A DNA stretch of 64,000 nt from Halomicrobium salinisoli (GTDB lineage: Archaea > Halobacteriota > Halobacteria > Halobacteriales > Haloarculaceae). The notes under the pieces were generated by a model. The model was not told where the DNA came from. It did not search any database and worked only from the letters and a program-made list of their open reading frames with translations. How positions within the stretch are numbered: the first letter of the stretch is position 1; each line of letters starts with the position of its first letter. Below are positions 1 to 9,469 of the stretch, one piece after another. Both the position numbers and the translations under genes were made by a program. Where the stretch lies: assembly GCF_020405185.1 (NCBI RefSeq), contig NZ_CP084463.1, forward strand, positions 2,046,001 to 2,110,000. The letters run 5' to 3'.

Positions 1-15
1 TAGTACGTGAACGTA

Positions 16-768
16 ATGGCATCGCCGAAGCGCGAACTCCTGAGCGTGGAGCTGGAGCTCTGGCATCCCGACTGCTGGACGAACGAGGTGATGGAGGAGA
101 CTGACGCCGGCGTGCTCGGACACGGGAGCGTCCTGGACGGGCGACGGGCGTACGAGCGGTGTACGATCTACGGCGACTCGCCGGAGCACGTGGCCGAGGC
201 CGTGGGGACGGCCGAGGAGTCCACGCTGATCGGGGACGTCCAGACCGTGGGGTCGACGCCGGCCGAGAGCGTGGTCCCGGAGTCGGCCATCGGCACGTTC
301 GCGCAGGACGTCTTCATCGAGTACGAGTTCACCGAGGGGATCGGACCGGCCTTCGCCTCCCGGGGGTTCGTCCTCGACGGCGCGTCGCGGATGGAGGACG
401 GCAGGGAGATCTGGCCGCTCCTGGTGCAGATGAACCGGTCGTCGCTCGGCCGCCGGATCGAGGAGATCCGCAACGAGTACGACGCGAACATCACCATCAG
501 GCAGGTCACGTCGGCCGACCGCGAGCGGTCGACGCCCTCCTTCGAGGACCGGCTGAGCGAGCTGACCCCGCGCCAGCGCCAGGCCTACGAGCTGGCCCGG
601 CGGCGGGGGTACTACGAGTGGCCCCGGGAGACGAGCGTGCAGGACCTCGCCGACGACCTCGGCGTCTCAAAGACGACCTTCCTCGAGCACCTCCGGTCGG
701 CCGAGAACCACCTCCTCGACCCGCCCCAGTCACGGGAGCGGTCCGGCGACGGTAGCGATGGAACCTAA
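16..768 (+). CDS. Bat-type (HTH_10) transcriptional regulator
   Basis: Probable DNA-binding regulator of the haloarchaeal bacterio-opsin-activator type. The C-terminal ~55 residues (LTPRQRQAYELARRRGYY...DLADDLGVSKTTFLEHLR) match the HTH_10 pattern: an LTxRQ start, a GYYxxPR block and a recognition helix. The N-terminal ~180 residues look like the usual sensory/dimerisation region, with no recognisable ligand motif. The ATG at 16 is preferred; an in-frame GTG at 7 would add three residues. The left neighbour is outside the window, so operon membership is unknown. The target genes cannot be inferred. Confidence 0.85.
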   Translation: MASPKRELLSVELELWHPDCWTNEVMEETDAGVLGHGSVLDGRRAYERCTIYGDSPEHVAEAVGTAEESTLIGDVQTVGSTPAESVVPESAIGTFAQDVFIEYEFTEGIGPAFASRGFVLDGASRMEDGREIWPLLVQMNRSSLGRRIEEIRNEYDANITIRQVTSADRERSTPSFEDRLSELTPRQRQAYELARRRGYYEWPRETSVQDLADDLGVSKTTFLEHLRSAENHLLDPPQSRERSGDGSDGT

Positions 769-939
769 TGACGCGCTCGCCGGACAGCCAGGAAACGTCT
801 CGGCGGGGCCGTAGTTTCGATCGTTACGCCCGCCGCCCGATCATGGTAGGGTGAGTTCCTTGCCGGGCCGCGCGCTGGCCGCCACTGTCGATCCGGAGCG
901 CGGCGCTGCCCGGACCGATCACGCGCTGGGAGGGTATCC

Positions 940-1632
940 ATGACAGACGACACCGGGAAACAGTGGACCGAGCTGTATCACGCGAACGAGGACGAGGACG
1001 CGCCCCTCATGCCGTCGAAGCCGCTCCCGTTCGTCGAGGAGATCGTGGCCGTCCTCGAGGAGCGCGGGTACGAGACCGTCCTGGAGGCGGCCGCCGGCGA
1101 GGGCCGGAACAGCCAGCGGTTCGTCGAGGCCGTCTCCGACCTCCACGCCTGTGACATCAGCGAGGAGGCGCTGTCGGTCTGCGCCGACCGCACGGGGGGA
1201 CGGGTCACCTCGCGGCGCGCCGACGTCCGGGACCTCCCGTACGACGACGGCGCGTTCGAGGCGACGATCATGCTGGACGCGCTGACCCACCTGCGGGAGG
1301 TCGAACTCGTGCTCCGCGAGCTCGCACGGGTGACGGAGCCGGGCGGGCACGTCGTCTTCAACATGCCCGTCGAGGGGGACGACGCCGCGGCGACGGGTGA
1401 TCTCGTCGACGACTGGGGGGCCCTCGCGGAGTACGAGTACGCGACGGAGGGCCACGACGTGACGTACATGTTCGTCGGGGAGCGGGATCGGTTCACGGCG
1501 CTGCTGTCGTCGTACGGCCTCCGCGTCGAGCGCGTCACGACGTGGGAGTGGCGCGATCCGCCCCACCCGCAGTACCGGCGCCGGGAGCACGACCACAGGA
1601 ACGTCGTCGTGTACGCGAGAACCGGAGGGTAG
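940..1632 (+). CDS. class I SAM-dependent methyltransferase
   Basis: Small-molecule-type methyltransferase of 230 residues. Motif I is VLEAAAGEGRNSQRF (about residues 47-61), followed by an acidic motif II around HACDISEEAL and a motif IV/post-I region DLPYDDGAFEATIMLDALTHL, as in Methyltransf_11/25 proteins. Only two bases separate its stop from the AzlC gene, so the three genes may be co-transcribed. The substrate cannot be read from the sequence. The ATG at 940 gives the expected length; about 170 bases of non-coding DNA precede it. Confidence 0.85.
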   Translation: MTDDTGKQWTELYHANEDEDAPLMPSKPLPFVEEIVAVLEERGYETVLEAAAGEGRNSQRFVEAVSDLHACDISEEALSVCADRTGGRVTSRRADVRDLPYDDGAFEATIMLDALTHLREVELVLRELARVTEPGGHVVFNMPVEGDDAAATGDLVDDWGALAEYEYATEGHDVTYMFVGERDRFTALLSSYGLRVERVTTWEWRDPPHPQYRRREHDHRNVVVYARTGG

Positions 1633-1634
1633 CT

Positions 1635-2345
1635 ATGGAGGCGCACGCCGGGCCCGACGAGACGGAGTTCAGCCACGAGGGGCTCGTCGCCGGCGTCCGG
1701 GAGAGCGTCCCCATCGCGCTCGGCGTCTTCACCTACGGGGTCGTCTTCGGCGTCCTCGCGCGGCAGTCCTCGCTCGGCGTCGCCGAGGCCGTGCTGATGA
1801 GCGCCTCGGTGTTCGCCGCGTCCGCGCAGTTCGTCGTCCTCGACCTGTGGGAGTCGCCGCTGCCGGTGATCGCCATCGTCGCCACGACCGTCGCGGTGAA
1901 CCTCAGACACCTCCTGATGGGCGCGTCGATCCAGCCGTGGCTCGAGCGGCTCGCGCCCCGGACGACCTACGGGACGCTGTACTTCCTCAACGACGAGTCG
2001 TGGGGGCTGACGATGCGCGCCCGGTCGAACGGGGAGCGCGACGCCGCGTTCCTGCTGGGCAGCGGCCTCGTCGTCTTCGCCGCGTGGGTCGGCGCGACCG
2101 TCCTCGGCGTCGCCGTCGGCGGCCTCATCGAGAACCCCGCCCGGTACGGCCTCGACATGGCGTTCGTCGCCGTCTACATCGCGCTGCTGGTCGGCGTCTG
2201 GGACGGCCGCGGGGACGCCGTGCCCGTCGGGACGGCGGCGGTGGTGGCGGTCGCCGCCTCCGTCGTCGTCCCGGGGAGCTGGTACATACTCGTCGGCGGG
2301 CTCGCCGGGAGCCTCGCCGGCGTCGCCCGGGACGAATATGTCTGA
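1635..2345 (+). CDS. azlC: AzlC family branched-chain amino acid exporter, large subunit
   Basis: Membrane protein of 236 residues with several hydrophobic segments. The N-terminal block (RESVPIALGVFTYGVVFGVLA) and the NLRHLLMG and NDESWG motifs are typical of AzlC. AzlC works with AzlD to export branched-chain amino acids or analogues; the substrate here is inferred from the family only. The ATG at 1635 is chosen over upstream in-frame codons because those lie inside the methyltransferase gene. It overlaps azlD by 8 bases, consistent with translational coupling. Confidence 0.9.
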   Translation: MEAHAGPDETEFSHEGLVAGVRESVPIALGVFTYGVVFGVLARQSSLGVAEAVLMSASVFAASAQFVVLDLWESPLPVIAIVATTVAVNLRHLLMGASIQPWLERLAPRTTYGTLYFLNDESWGLTMRARSNGERDAAFLLGSGLVVFAAWVGATVLGVAVGGLIENPARYGLDMAFVAVYIALLVGVWDGRGDAVPVGTAAVVAVAASVVVPGSWYILVGGLAGSLAGVARDEYV

Positions 2346-2658
2346 ACTGGACGTCAGCGGCCTCGCGCTCGTCGCCATCGCCGGCATGGCGGTCGGAACG
2401 TACGTCACCAGGGCCGGCGGCTACTGGCTGGTGAGCCAGTTCGAGCTGACGCCGCGCTTCCGTGCGTGGTTGCGCTACCTGCCGGGCGCCGTTCTGGTGT
2501 CGCTGATCGTCCCCGACCTCGTGAACGGCGGTCCCGCCGAGTGGGGCGCCGCTCTCGGCGCGCTCGTCGTCGCGTGGCGCTCGGGGAACATCCTGTACGC
2601 GATGCTGGCGGGCATCGGCATCGTGGTCGTCCTCCGCCGGGTCCCCGTGGTCGGGTGA
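2338..2658 (+). CDS. azlD: AzlD family transporter subunit
   Basis: Small membrane protein of 106 residues with about four hydrophobic helices, of typical AzlD length. It carries the family features: a GTYVTRAGGYWL segment near the first helix, FRAWLRYLPGAVLVSLIVPDL in the middle, and AWRSGNILYAMLAGI near the end. It overlaps the AzlC gene by 8 bases, the normal arrangement for this two-component permease. Confidence 0.9.
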   Translation: MSELDVSGLALVAIAGMAVGTYVTRAGGYWLVSQFELTPRFRAWLRYLPGAVLVSLIVPDLVNGGPAEWGAALGALVVAWRSGNILYAMLAGIGIVVVLRRVPVVG

Positions 2659-2726
2659 CCGGGGCCAGCGGCCGTCAGCCGCCCGTCCCCCCGCGTCCGG
2701 CGACGTCCCGTCCGGTGACCGAACCG

Positions 2727-2750
2727 TTATACGGGCCCTACTCCGTATAA
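2727..2750 (+). promoter_or_regulatory. inverted repeat in the pilB promoter region
   Basis: Two perfect 8-base arms, TTATACGG (2727-2734) and CCGTATAA (2743-2750), are separated by 8 bases. The repeat lies 61-84 bases upstream of the pilB ATG and includes TATA-like sequence. It could be a repressor operator overlapping the promoter of the pilus operon. No binding protein is known; this is read directly from sequence. Confidence 0.45.
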
Positions 2751-2810
2751 TTGCCAGTCAGACCGCATCTGCCGTAAACTTTTTTCGGGTTAGGCGGCAG
2801 TTACCTGCTA

Positions 2811-5315
2811 ATGGCTATCGAGGACACAGGGGGCAGTGGGTCGGACCAGGTCGGGCAGGGTGGTAGCCTCGGGGAGGGCGAGCCCGCCGCGGTGGGGGAG
2901 TACACGTGGGACGACCTGCGGCGGGACCACCACGACGGGGGGCGGTTCGACCGCAGCGAGTACCTCGGGTTCGAACCGAAGCGCATCGGCGACCGACTGG
3001 AGGCCGCCGCCGGGAACGCGAAGACGATCGACGAGGTGTTCCAGGCCTACGTCGATCCCGAGGCCACGCCGGTCGTCAAGGGAGTCTACACGTGGGAGCA
3101 CTTCAAGCAGGAGTACTACTACGAGGCGGACGGCTCGCTCCCGCGGGACGGCGAGGGCGAGCAGATCCCCTTCGAGCCGGAAGACCACCTCGGGTTCGAC
3201 CCTGACGAGACGGAGAACAAGCTCGCGCACGGCGAGGACGCCGCCGCGACGCTTTCGAACCTCGTCGACGAGCGGACCGTCGACGTCAACGAGGACCTGG
3301 ACGAGGACGACTTCTTCTCCGACCAGGACGGCGACACGACGGTCGTCAACCGCTACGACCTCGAGAAGGCCGTCCCGATGTCCAAGAAGCGCCACTTCAC
3401 CGAGATCGAGCGCTACTGGGTCAACAAGCCCTACGCCTGCGTCGTCATCTTCCACTCCCGGAAGGAGAACGAGAAGAAGTACTACGTCGTCGAGCCCTAC
3501 CTCAACGAGATCGAGGACGACCTGGCGGAGTTCCTCTCCGGGAAGCTCAAGACCGCCATCAAGTACGCGGAGGACGACGTCATCGTCGAGGGCTCGGAGG
3601 CCGACCGCGCCGACGTGATCCAGCGCGAGGCCGAGCGGCTCCTGGAGCGCTACGACCTCTACGAGGGCGCGATCGGCAGCCTCGGAACGGTCGACCAGGT
3701 CAAGGAGCTGCTGGGCATGGAGGTCAAGCGGCACGAGCCCGAGGACAGCCTGGAGGGGATCTCGGCCAGACCGGAGCCGGCGATCATCGAGGACGACCCC
3801 GAGGAGCTCAACGACTACCAGGTCGAGAAGCTGCTGTACAAGCTCAAGCGGGACTTCATCGGCTACGCGCGGATCGACCCCGTCAAGCACGACATCAACG
3901 TCGAGGACATCTCCTGTGACGGGTACAACTCCCGCGTGTTCGTCTACCACACCGACTACGAGCAGATCATCTCCAACGTCGAGCACGGCGAGGAGGAGCT
4001 GGACGACTTCGTGGTCAAGCTGGCCCAGCGCTCGGGGAAGGGTATCTCCAAGCGCCAGCCCCAGGTCGACGCCACGCTGCCGGACGGCTCGCGCGCCCAG
4101 TTGACCCTCGGACGCGAGGTCTCGGACCACGGGACCAACTACACCATCCGCCAGTTCAAGGACGTCCCGTTCACGCCGATCGACCTCATCAACTGGAACA
4201 CCTTCTCGCTGGACGAGATGGCCTTCCTGTGGCTCTGCATCGAGAACAACAAGAGCCTCATCTTCGCCGGGGGTACGGCGTCGGGGAAGACCACCAGCCT
4301 GAACGCCGTCTCCCTGTTCATCCCCAGTAACGCCAAGATCGTCTCCATCGAGGACACCCGGGAGGTCGAACTGCCCCAGCGCAACTGGGTCGCCAGCGTC
4401 ACCCGCCCGTCGTTCGGCGACGACGACACCGGCGACGTCGACGAGTTCGACCTGCTGGAGGCCGCGCTGCGCCAGCGGCCCGACTACATCGTCATGGGCG
4501 AGATCCGCGGCGAGGAGGGTCGGACGCTGTTCCAGGTCATGTCGACCGGCCACACCACCTACACCACCTTCCACGCCGACTCCGTCGGCGAGGTGATCAA
4601 GCGGTTCACCACCGAGCCGATCAACGTCTCCAAGACGCTGTTCACGGCGCTGGACCTCGTCTCCATCCAGACCCAGACCCGCGTCGACGGCCGGAAGGTG
4701 CGCCGCAACAAGACGCTGACCGAGATCAACGAGTACACCGCCGAGAACGACGAGATCAACGTCCGCGACGTCTACGAGTGGCGCGCCGAGACGGACGAGT
4801 TCATCCAGATGGGCAACTCCAACACGCTGGAGGAGATCAAGTTCGACCGCGGGTGGACCCAGGAGCGGCTCGACGAGGAGCTGTTCAAGCGCAAGGTGGT
4901 GCTGGCCTACCTCATCGAGAACGGCCTCAACACCTACACCGAGGTCGCGGCGACGATCCAGGCGTTCATCAACGACCCCGACACCATCCTGACGCTGATC
5001 GCCAACGACCAGCTCGCCCAGTCGCTGGAGGACCTCCGCGAGATGGAGAGCGTCAGCATCGACATCGACCAGGAGAAAGAGGAGATGGTCCCCCGGCCGG
5101 ACGCGCCCGACGAGATGCTCTCGGAGGCGGGCGACATCCTCGACAACGCCGGGCCGCTCTTTAACCGCTACCTGGAGAAGGAGACGCCGGACATCGTCTC
5201 CGCGCTGACCAGCATCGAGGACGACGGCGGCGCCGACCAGTCCGCCGAGGACGGGGACGGCATCGACTTCGGGCAGTTCGTCCCCAAGGCCGGCAAGGAG
5301 GCAGATAGCGAATGA
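2811..5315 (+). CDS. pilB: type IV pilus assembly/secretion ATPase (PilB/TadA type)
   Basis: Hexameric type II/IV secretion-superfamily ATPase that powers assembly of pilin-like subunits at the cytoplasmic membrane. The Walker A motif GGTASGKTTS lies near residues 487-496, and the Walker B region (RPDYIVMGEIRGEE) near 556-569. Downstream come a His-box-like STGHTTYTTFHAD and a TRVDGRKVRR segment. The 834-residue length is long for the family. The N-terminus carries two related ~60-residue repeats, starting YTWDDL (about residue 31) and YTWEHF (about 93), each with an LGF(E/D)P motif. It overlaps pilC by 4 bases and heads a seven-gene operon. Confidence 0.93.
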   Translation: MAIEDTGGSGSDQVGQGGSLGEGEPAAVGEYTWDDLRRDHHDGGRFDRSEYLGFEPKRIGDRLEAAAGNAKTIDEVFQAYVDPEATPVVKGVYTWEHFKQEYYYEADGSLPRDGEGEQIPFEPEDHLGFDPDETENKLAHGEDAAATLSNLVDERTVDVNEDLDEDDFFSDQDGDTTVVNRYDLEKAVPMSKKRHFTEIERYWVNKPYACVVIFHSRKENEKKYYVVEPYLNEIEDDLAEFLSGKLKTAIKYAEDDVIVEGSEADRADVIQREAERLLERYDLYEGAIGSLGTVDQVKELLGMEVKRHEPEDSLEGISARPEPAIIEDDPEELNDYQVEKLLYKLKRDFIGYARIDPVKHDINVEDISCDGYNSRVFVYHTDYEQIISNVEHGEEELDDFVVKLAQRSGKGISKRQPQVDATLPDGSRAQLTLGREVSDHGTNYTIRQFKDVPFTPIDLINWNTFSLDEMAFLWLCIENNKSLIFAGGTASGKTTSLNAVSLFIPSNAKIVSIEDTREVELPQRNWVASVTRPSFGDDDTGDVDEFDLLEAALRQRPDYIVMGEIRGEEGRTLFQVMSTGHTTYTTFHADSVGEVIKRFTTEPINVSKTLFTALDLVSIQTQTRVDGRKVRRNKTLTEINEYTAENDEINVRDVYEWRAETDEFIQMGNSNTLEEIKFDRGWTQERLDEELFKRKVVLAYLIENGLNTYTEVAATIQAFINDPDTILTLIANDQLAQSLEDLREMESVSIDIDQEKEEMVPRPDAPDEMLSEAGDILDNAGPLFNRYLEKETPDIVSALTSIEDDGGADQSAEDGDGIDFGQFVPKAGKEADSE

Positions 5316-7354
5316 GCATCGAGGCGAAGGGCAGCGGCCAGGTCAGCGCCGGCGGCGCCCTCGGCGATACGTTCTACCCCGCCTTCCAGTACCTGTTCGA
5401 CGAGGAGGGGGAGTTCGTCAGCAACGTCGAGGACAAGCTCGCCGAGGCCCGAATGGCCGACAACGTCGAGATGTTCCTCTCGCGGGCGCTCGCGGTCGGC
5501 GCCATCTCCGGGATCTCCCTGTGGATCGTGGGGACCTTCATCGGCTACTTCCTCGTCACGCTCTTTTTCGGCGCCGGCGGCGGCGAGGCGCTGGTGTTCA
5601 TCGGTATCCCGCTGCCCGCCTGGGCGGAGCCGGTCGTCCGCGCGATCAAGCTCCCCGCGGTCATCGGCGTCACCGGCATCGTCTTCGGGGCCATCGGCTT
5701 CGGCATCGGCTTCGGCTCCCTGATATCGATCCCCTACTTCCGGTCGAGCGCGCGCGAGCGCGAGATCAACGTCCTCCTCTCCGACGCCATCTCCTTCATG
5801 TACGCGCTGTCCGTCGGCGGCCTCAATCAACTGGAGATCCTCCAGGCGATGGCCAAGGCCGACGACACCTACGGCGAGTGCGCCAAGGAGTTCCAGTCCA
5901 TCGTCCTCGAGACCGAGTACTTCGACACGGACTACCGGACCGCCATCCGCAACCAGGCGATGGAGACCCCCTCCGACGAGCTCTCGCAGTTCCTGACGGA
6001 CATGCTGTCGATCATCAACTCCGGTGGTGACATGACCACGTTCCTCGAGGACCAGAAGGACAAGCACATGCGCACCGCCAAGCAGGAGCAACAGAAGATG
6101 CTGGACACCCTGGAGCTGTTCGGCGAGATGTACATGACGCTCTCGCTGTTCCCGCTCCTGCTCATCATCATCCTCGTGATCATGTCGATGATGGGCAACT
6201 CCCAGGAGATGCTCCTGTACGGCACCGTCTACGGCCTGATCCCGCTGACGGGCCTCGGCTTCCTCGTGCTGGTCTCGACGGTCACCCAGGACACCATCGG
6301 CGACGGCTACCTCCGGCCCGACGGCGCCGAGGACGAACTGGTCGTCGACGACGGGCTCGGCATCCTCGACATGGGCCGCATCGAGAACTACACCGGCGGC
6401 TACGCCGTCTTCGACCGGATCAGGAGCCGCGAGGGGACCTACGAGCTGATGCAGATCGTCCGCAAGCCCCACCTGTTCTTCCGCGATCACCCGCTGCTGG
6501 TGCTCGGGCTGACGATTCCGCTGACCGTCGTCGCGGTCACGATGACCATCGCCTTCGACTGGGCGCCGCTGTCGATCGAGGGCATGACGTCCAACCCCGT
6601 CCGCGGGACCTTCTTCTGGGTGTACGTGCCGCTGTACATCAACCTGATCCCGCTGGCGGTCTTCTACGAGTGGAACGTCCGCTCGCGGAAGGCCATCATC
6701 GGAAACCTCTCGGAGAACCTCCGGAAGCTCGCCTCCGCCAACGACACGGGGATGACGCTGCTGGAGTCGATCAAGGTCGTCTCGGAGACCTCCGCAGGCA
6801 AGCTGGCCGACGAGTTCGAGATCATGCACTCGAAGGTCAACTACGGCACCAACCTCAAGAACGCCCTCCGGGAGTTCAACAACAGCTACCACGTCCCGCG
6901 GCTGGCCCGGACGGTCAAGCTCATCAGCGAGGCCCAGGAGGCCTCCAGCCAGATCCAGGACGTCCTCTCGACGGCCGCGCAGGCCTCCGAGAACCAGGAC
7001 GACATCGACCGCGAGCGCATCTCCCGGACCCGGATGCAGGTCGTCATCATCCTGATGACCTACCTGACGCTGCTGGGCGTCATGGCGCTTTTGAAGGCGC
7101 AGTTCCTCAGCGAGATGGCCGCGCTGGCCTCGCAAGGGGCCTCCAGCGGGGGCAGCGGCGCCGGCCCGGCCGGCGGCTTCGGACAGAGCCTCGACACGGA
7201 CCTGCTGTCGATGCTGTTCTTCCACGCCGTCGTGATCCAGGCGGTCCTCTCCTCCTTTATCGCCGGCTACATCCGGACCGTCAAGATCCTCGCCGGGGTC
7301 AAGTTCGCCGTGGTGCTCTCGACAATCGCACTCGTCGTCTGGATGGCGATCTAA
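5312..7354 (+). CDS. pilC: type II secretion F family membrane platform protein (PilC/TadC type)
   Basis: Integral membrane platform of the pilus-like machine, 680 residues with two GspF/TadC-type cytoplasmic helical modules. The first is around NVLLSDAISFMYALSVGGLNQLEILQ, the second around GNLSENLRKLASANDTGMTLLESIK. Hydrophobic helices flank and follow these modules. Duplication of the GspF module in one long protein is usual for haloarchaeal PilC. It starts at ATG 5312, inside the last codons of pilB, so the two are probably translationally coupled and act together. Confidence 0.92.
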   Translation: MSIEAKGSGQVSAGGALGDTFYPAFQYLFDEEGEFVSNVEDKLAEARMADNVEMFLSRALAVGAISGISLWIVGTFIGYFLVTLFFGAGGGEALVFIGIPLPAWAEPVVRAIKLPAVIGVTGIVFGAIGFGIGFGSLISIPYFRSSAREREINVLLSDAISFMYALSVGGLNQLEILQAMAKADDTYGECAKEFQSIVLETEYFDTDYRTAIRNQAMETPSDELSQFLTDMLSIINSGGDMTTFLEDQKDKHMRTAKQEQQKMLDTLELFGEMYMTLSLFPLLLIIILVIMSMMGNSQEMLLYGTVYGLIPLTGLGFLVLVSTVTQDTIGDGYLRPDGAEDELVVDDGLGILDMGRIENYTGGYAVFDRIRSREGTYELMQIVRKPHLFFRDHPLLVLGLTIPLTVVAVTMTIAFDWAPLSIEGMTSNPVRGTFFWVYVPLYINLIPLAVFYEWNVRSRKAIIGNLSENLRKLASANDTGMTLLESIKVVSETSAGKLADEFEIMHSKVNYGTNLKNALREFNNSYHVPRLARTVKLISEAQEASSQIQDVLSTAAQASENQDDIDRERISRTRMQVVIILMTYLTLLGVMALLKAQFLSEMAALASQGASSGGSGAGPAGGFGQSLDTDLLSMLFFHAVVIQAVLSSFIAGYIRTVKILAGVKFAVVLSTIALVVWMAI

Positions 7355-7356
7355 CG

Positions 7357-7971
7357 ATGCTCCGGGGTGGGGACCAGACGGAGACGGGGAACGCGGACCG
7401 CGGCCAGACGAACCTGGACTTCGTCATCGGCGTGAGCATCTTCGTGGTGGCCGTCGTCGTGGCCGTCACGTTCGTCCCGGACCTCGTCGGCGGGGTCGCC
7501 GGCACCGGCCAGACGGACGGCGTCCTCGCCGACCGGGTGGCCTCAGACCTGGCGAACGACAGGCTGGGCGACCCGGCGCAGCCGGGCCAGCTCCGGGTGG
7601 ACTGCACCGTGTCGCTGTTCAGCAGTTCGATGGGATTCTGCGGGCTCGGCGGCGGCGACATCGCCGACGACCTCGAACAGCCGAGTTCGGTCAACGTCTC
7701 GCTGGTCTACGGGGAGCAAGCGTGCCGGGACGGCGGCGACGTCGTCCCGGCGGGCGGGTCCTGCAGCGGCGACCTCCTCGACAGGAACGTCCGGGCGTGT
7801 TACGACGGCGACGACGAGCGGATCCGCCGGGAGAGTGCCTGCGACGGCGACCCCGGCGACGTGCTCCTGCTCGGCGGCCCGCAGCCGGGGACCAGCGAGG
7901 ACACCTCCATCGCCCGCCGGAGCGTCCGGCTGGACGACCAGCACCTGATCCTGGAGGTGCGCGCATGGTAG
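7357..7971 (+). CDS. prepilin-like protein 1 of cassette A (DUF7287-like)
   Basis: 204-residue protein with a short charged N-terminus, the motif DRGQTNLDF and then one long hydrophobic helix (VIGVSIFVVAVVVAVTFVP). This is the layout of a class III (prepilin peptidase) signal. The ectodomain is acidic and has several cysteines (about residues 84-165). The start at 7357 is two bases after the pilC stop. From memory it matches the DUF7287 family found beside haloarchaeal pilB/pilC. It is paralogous to 18911-19525. Proposed role: minor pilin or pseudopilin; not proven. Confidence 0.8.
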   Translation: MLRGGDQTETGNADRGQTNLDFVIGVSIFVVAVVVAVTFVPDLVGGVAGTGQTDGVLADRVASDLANDRLGDPAQPGQLRVDCTVSLFSSSMGFCGLGGGDIADDLEQPSSVNVSLVYGEQACRDGGDVVPAGGSCSGDLLDRNVRACYDGDDERIRRESACDGDPGDVLLLGGPQPGTSEDTSIARRSVRLDDQHLILEVRAW

Positions 7972-8612
7972 ACCGCGGTCAGGTGTACACGCTGGAGGGC
8001 ATCGTCGCCGCGCTGGTGGTGCTGGCCGGCGTCTTCTTCGCCATCCAGGCGACGACCGCCGTCCCGCAGGCAGCCGGCGCCTCCGGCCCCCACGCCGAGC
8101 AGCACGACCGTTCGCTGGTGGCCAGCGACCTGATCAGCGCCGACGACGAGACGGTCCGGGAAGCGGTGCTGTACTGGAACACCGACAGCGGCGATCGTGG
8201 ATTCAGGTGTACGAGCGGCGATACCCAGTACTACACGGGAGCGATCGACACGTCCAACTGCGCGTCCACGCCCCCGCACGCCGACGCGATCCCGCCGCTC
8301 GCCTTCGGCAAGTCCGTCGCCGACACGCTCGGCCCCGGGTACACCTACAACGTGATCCTCGCCTACAACGCGACCGGCGACGGCCGAGAGACCCAGCGGA
8401 TGGTCTACCAGGGCGAACCCGGCGACGGCGCCGTGCGGGCGACGACGACGGTCGTGCTCGCCGACGGCCACAACCTCACCGAGGCAGACGGCGACGCGAC
8501 CGGCGACCCCCTCGAGGACCTGGACAGCGACGCGTTCTACGCCGGGGACATGGACACGAGCAGTCGCTTCTACAACGTCGTCAGCGTGGAGGTGATCGCG
8601 TGGCGCGCCTGA
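7965..8612 (+). CDS. prepilin-like protein 2 of cassette A (DUF7288-like)
   Basis: 215-residue protein starting MVDRGQVYTLEGIVAALVVLAGVFFAI, a very short leader followed by a single hydrophobic helix with Glu five residues after the Gln. That resembles the conserved E5 of type IV pilins. The ectodomain contains YWNTDSGD and a C-terminal FYNVVSVEVIAWRA block that is also present in its paralogue at 19542-20129. The ATG at 7965 overlaps the previous gene by 7 bases. Function is inferred from position and architecture only. Confidence 0.8.
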   Translation: MVDRGQVYTLEGIVAALVVLAGVFFAIQATTAVPQAAGASGPHAEQHDRSLVASDLISADDETVREAVLYWNTDSGDRGFRCTSGDTQYYTGAIDTSNCASTPPHADAIPPLAFGKSVADTLGPGYTYNVILAYNATGDGRETQRMVYQGEPGDGAVRATTTVVLADGHNLTEADGDATGDPLEDLDSDAFYAGDMDTSSRFYNVVSVEVIAWRA

Positions 8613-9469
8613 ACGACCGCGGCCAGGCCCTGCTCGTCGGGGCCGTCGTGCTCGCCGCGGCCTTCCTCTCGCTCGCGCTCGTGCTCAACGGCGCGCTCTA
8701 CGAGCGGACGCTCTCCTCGGAGGCCAGCGAGGAGGTCACCGGGACGCAGGTCGTCGCGATCCAGGACGCCGTTCGCGGCGACGTGGCGACGGTGATGGAG
8801 CAGGCAGCGAACCGGAGTGACAGCTACGACGAGGAGTCCGACTACGTCAACGCGACGCTCGCGGGCCATCGACTCGGAGCCAACTACACGCGCCACTACG
8901 CCGAGCGCGACGTCTACGTGAACGTGTCCGATCCGCATCCGGTCGCGGGGCAAAACGAGACCGGTCCCGCGTCGTCGCTGGGCTCCGCGTCGTTTACTGA
9001 CTCGCGAGCGCGTGAGTTCCGGATGACGTTCAGCGGCTTCGACGAGGGCCCTGCCGGCCATCTCGAGATCGACGTCGACGGTACGTATCAGATCCGGATC
9101 GACGGGGACGGCGGCGGCGACGACGGGATCCACGTCGACGGGCTGCCCGACGGTTCAGTCACGTGTACCGACACCCCGCCGGCCTACGTCGACCTCACGA
9201 ACGGGAGCTACCGGACCAGCCCCGGATCGGACATCGAGCGATGTCCGGCGCTGGACGTGCTCTCGCGGATGGACGGGACCCACGACGTGACCGTGAGCGG
9301 CGCGAGCCACGTGACCGGCGGCACGTACTGGTACTTCGTCCACGACACCGACACCGTGGCCACGCACCCGGAGAAGCGCGTCTACCAGACCAGCGTTCGC
9401 CTCGTGATCCACTCCGAATCGATCCACTACGACGGACGGATCCGGGTCGCCCCGGGTGAGCCGCGATGA
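8600..9469 (+). CDS. prepilin-like protein 3 of cassette A (DUF7261-like)
   Basis: 289-residue protein. It starts at GTG 8600, inside the end of the preceding gene, because the product then opens MARLNDRGQALLVGAVVLAAAFLSLALVLN, matching the paralogue at 20117. It has one N-terminal membrane helix and a long acidic ectodomain with several N-glycosylation sequons (NRS, NAT, NYT, NVS). It ends SIHYDGRIRVAPGEPR, close to the paralogue's end VRVAPGESR. Probable minor pilin-like subunit. Confidence 0.8.
   Translation: MARLNDRGQALLVGAVVLAAAFLSLALVLNGALYERTLSSEASEEVTGTQVVAIQDAVRGDVATVMEQAANRSDSYDEESDYVNATLAGHRLGANYTRHYAERDVYVNVSDPHPVAGQNETGPASSLGSASFTDSRAREFRMTFSGFDEGPAGHLEIDVDGTYQIRIDGDGGGDDGIHVDGLPDGSVTCTDTPPAYVDLTNGSYRTSPGSDIERCPALDVLSRMDGTHDVTVSGASHVTGGTYWYFVHDTDTVATHPEKRVYQTSVRLVIHSESIHYDGRIRVAPGEPR

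Noticed and set aside
5168..7225. Long minus-strand open frame opposite pilC
   Set aside because: Val/Asp/Leu-rich shadow of a high-GC gene; pilB and pilC on the plus strand have clear domains and continuous operon overlaps.
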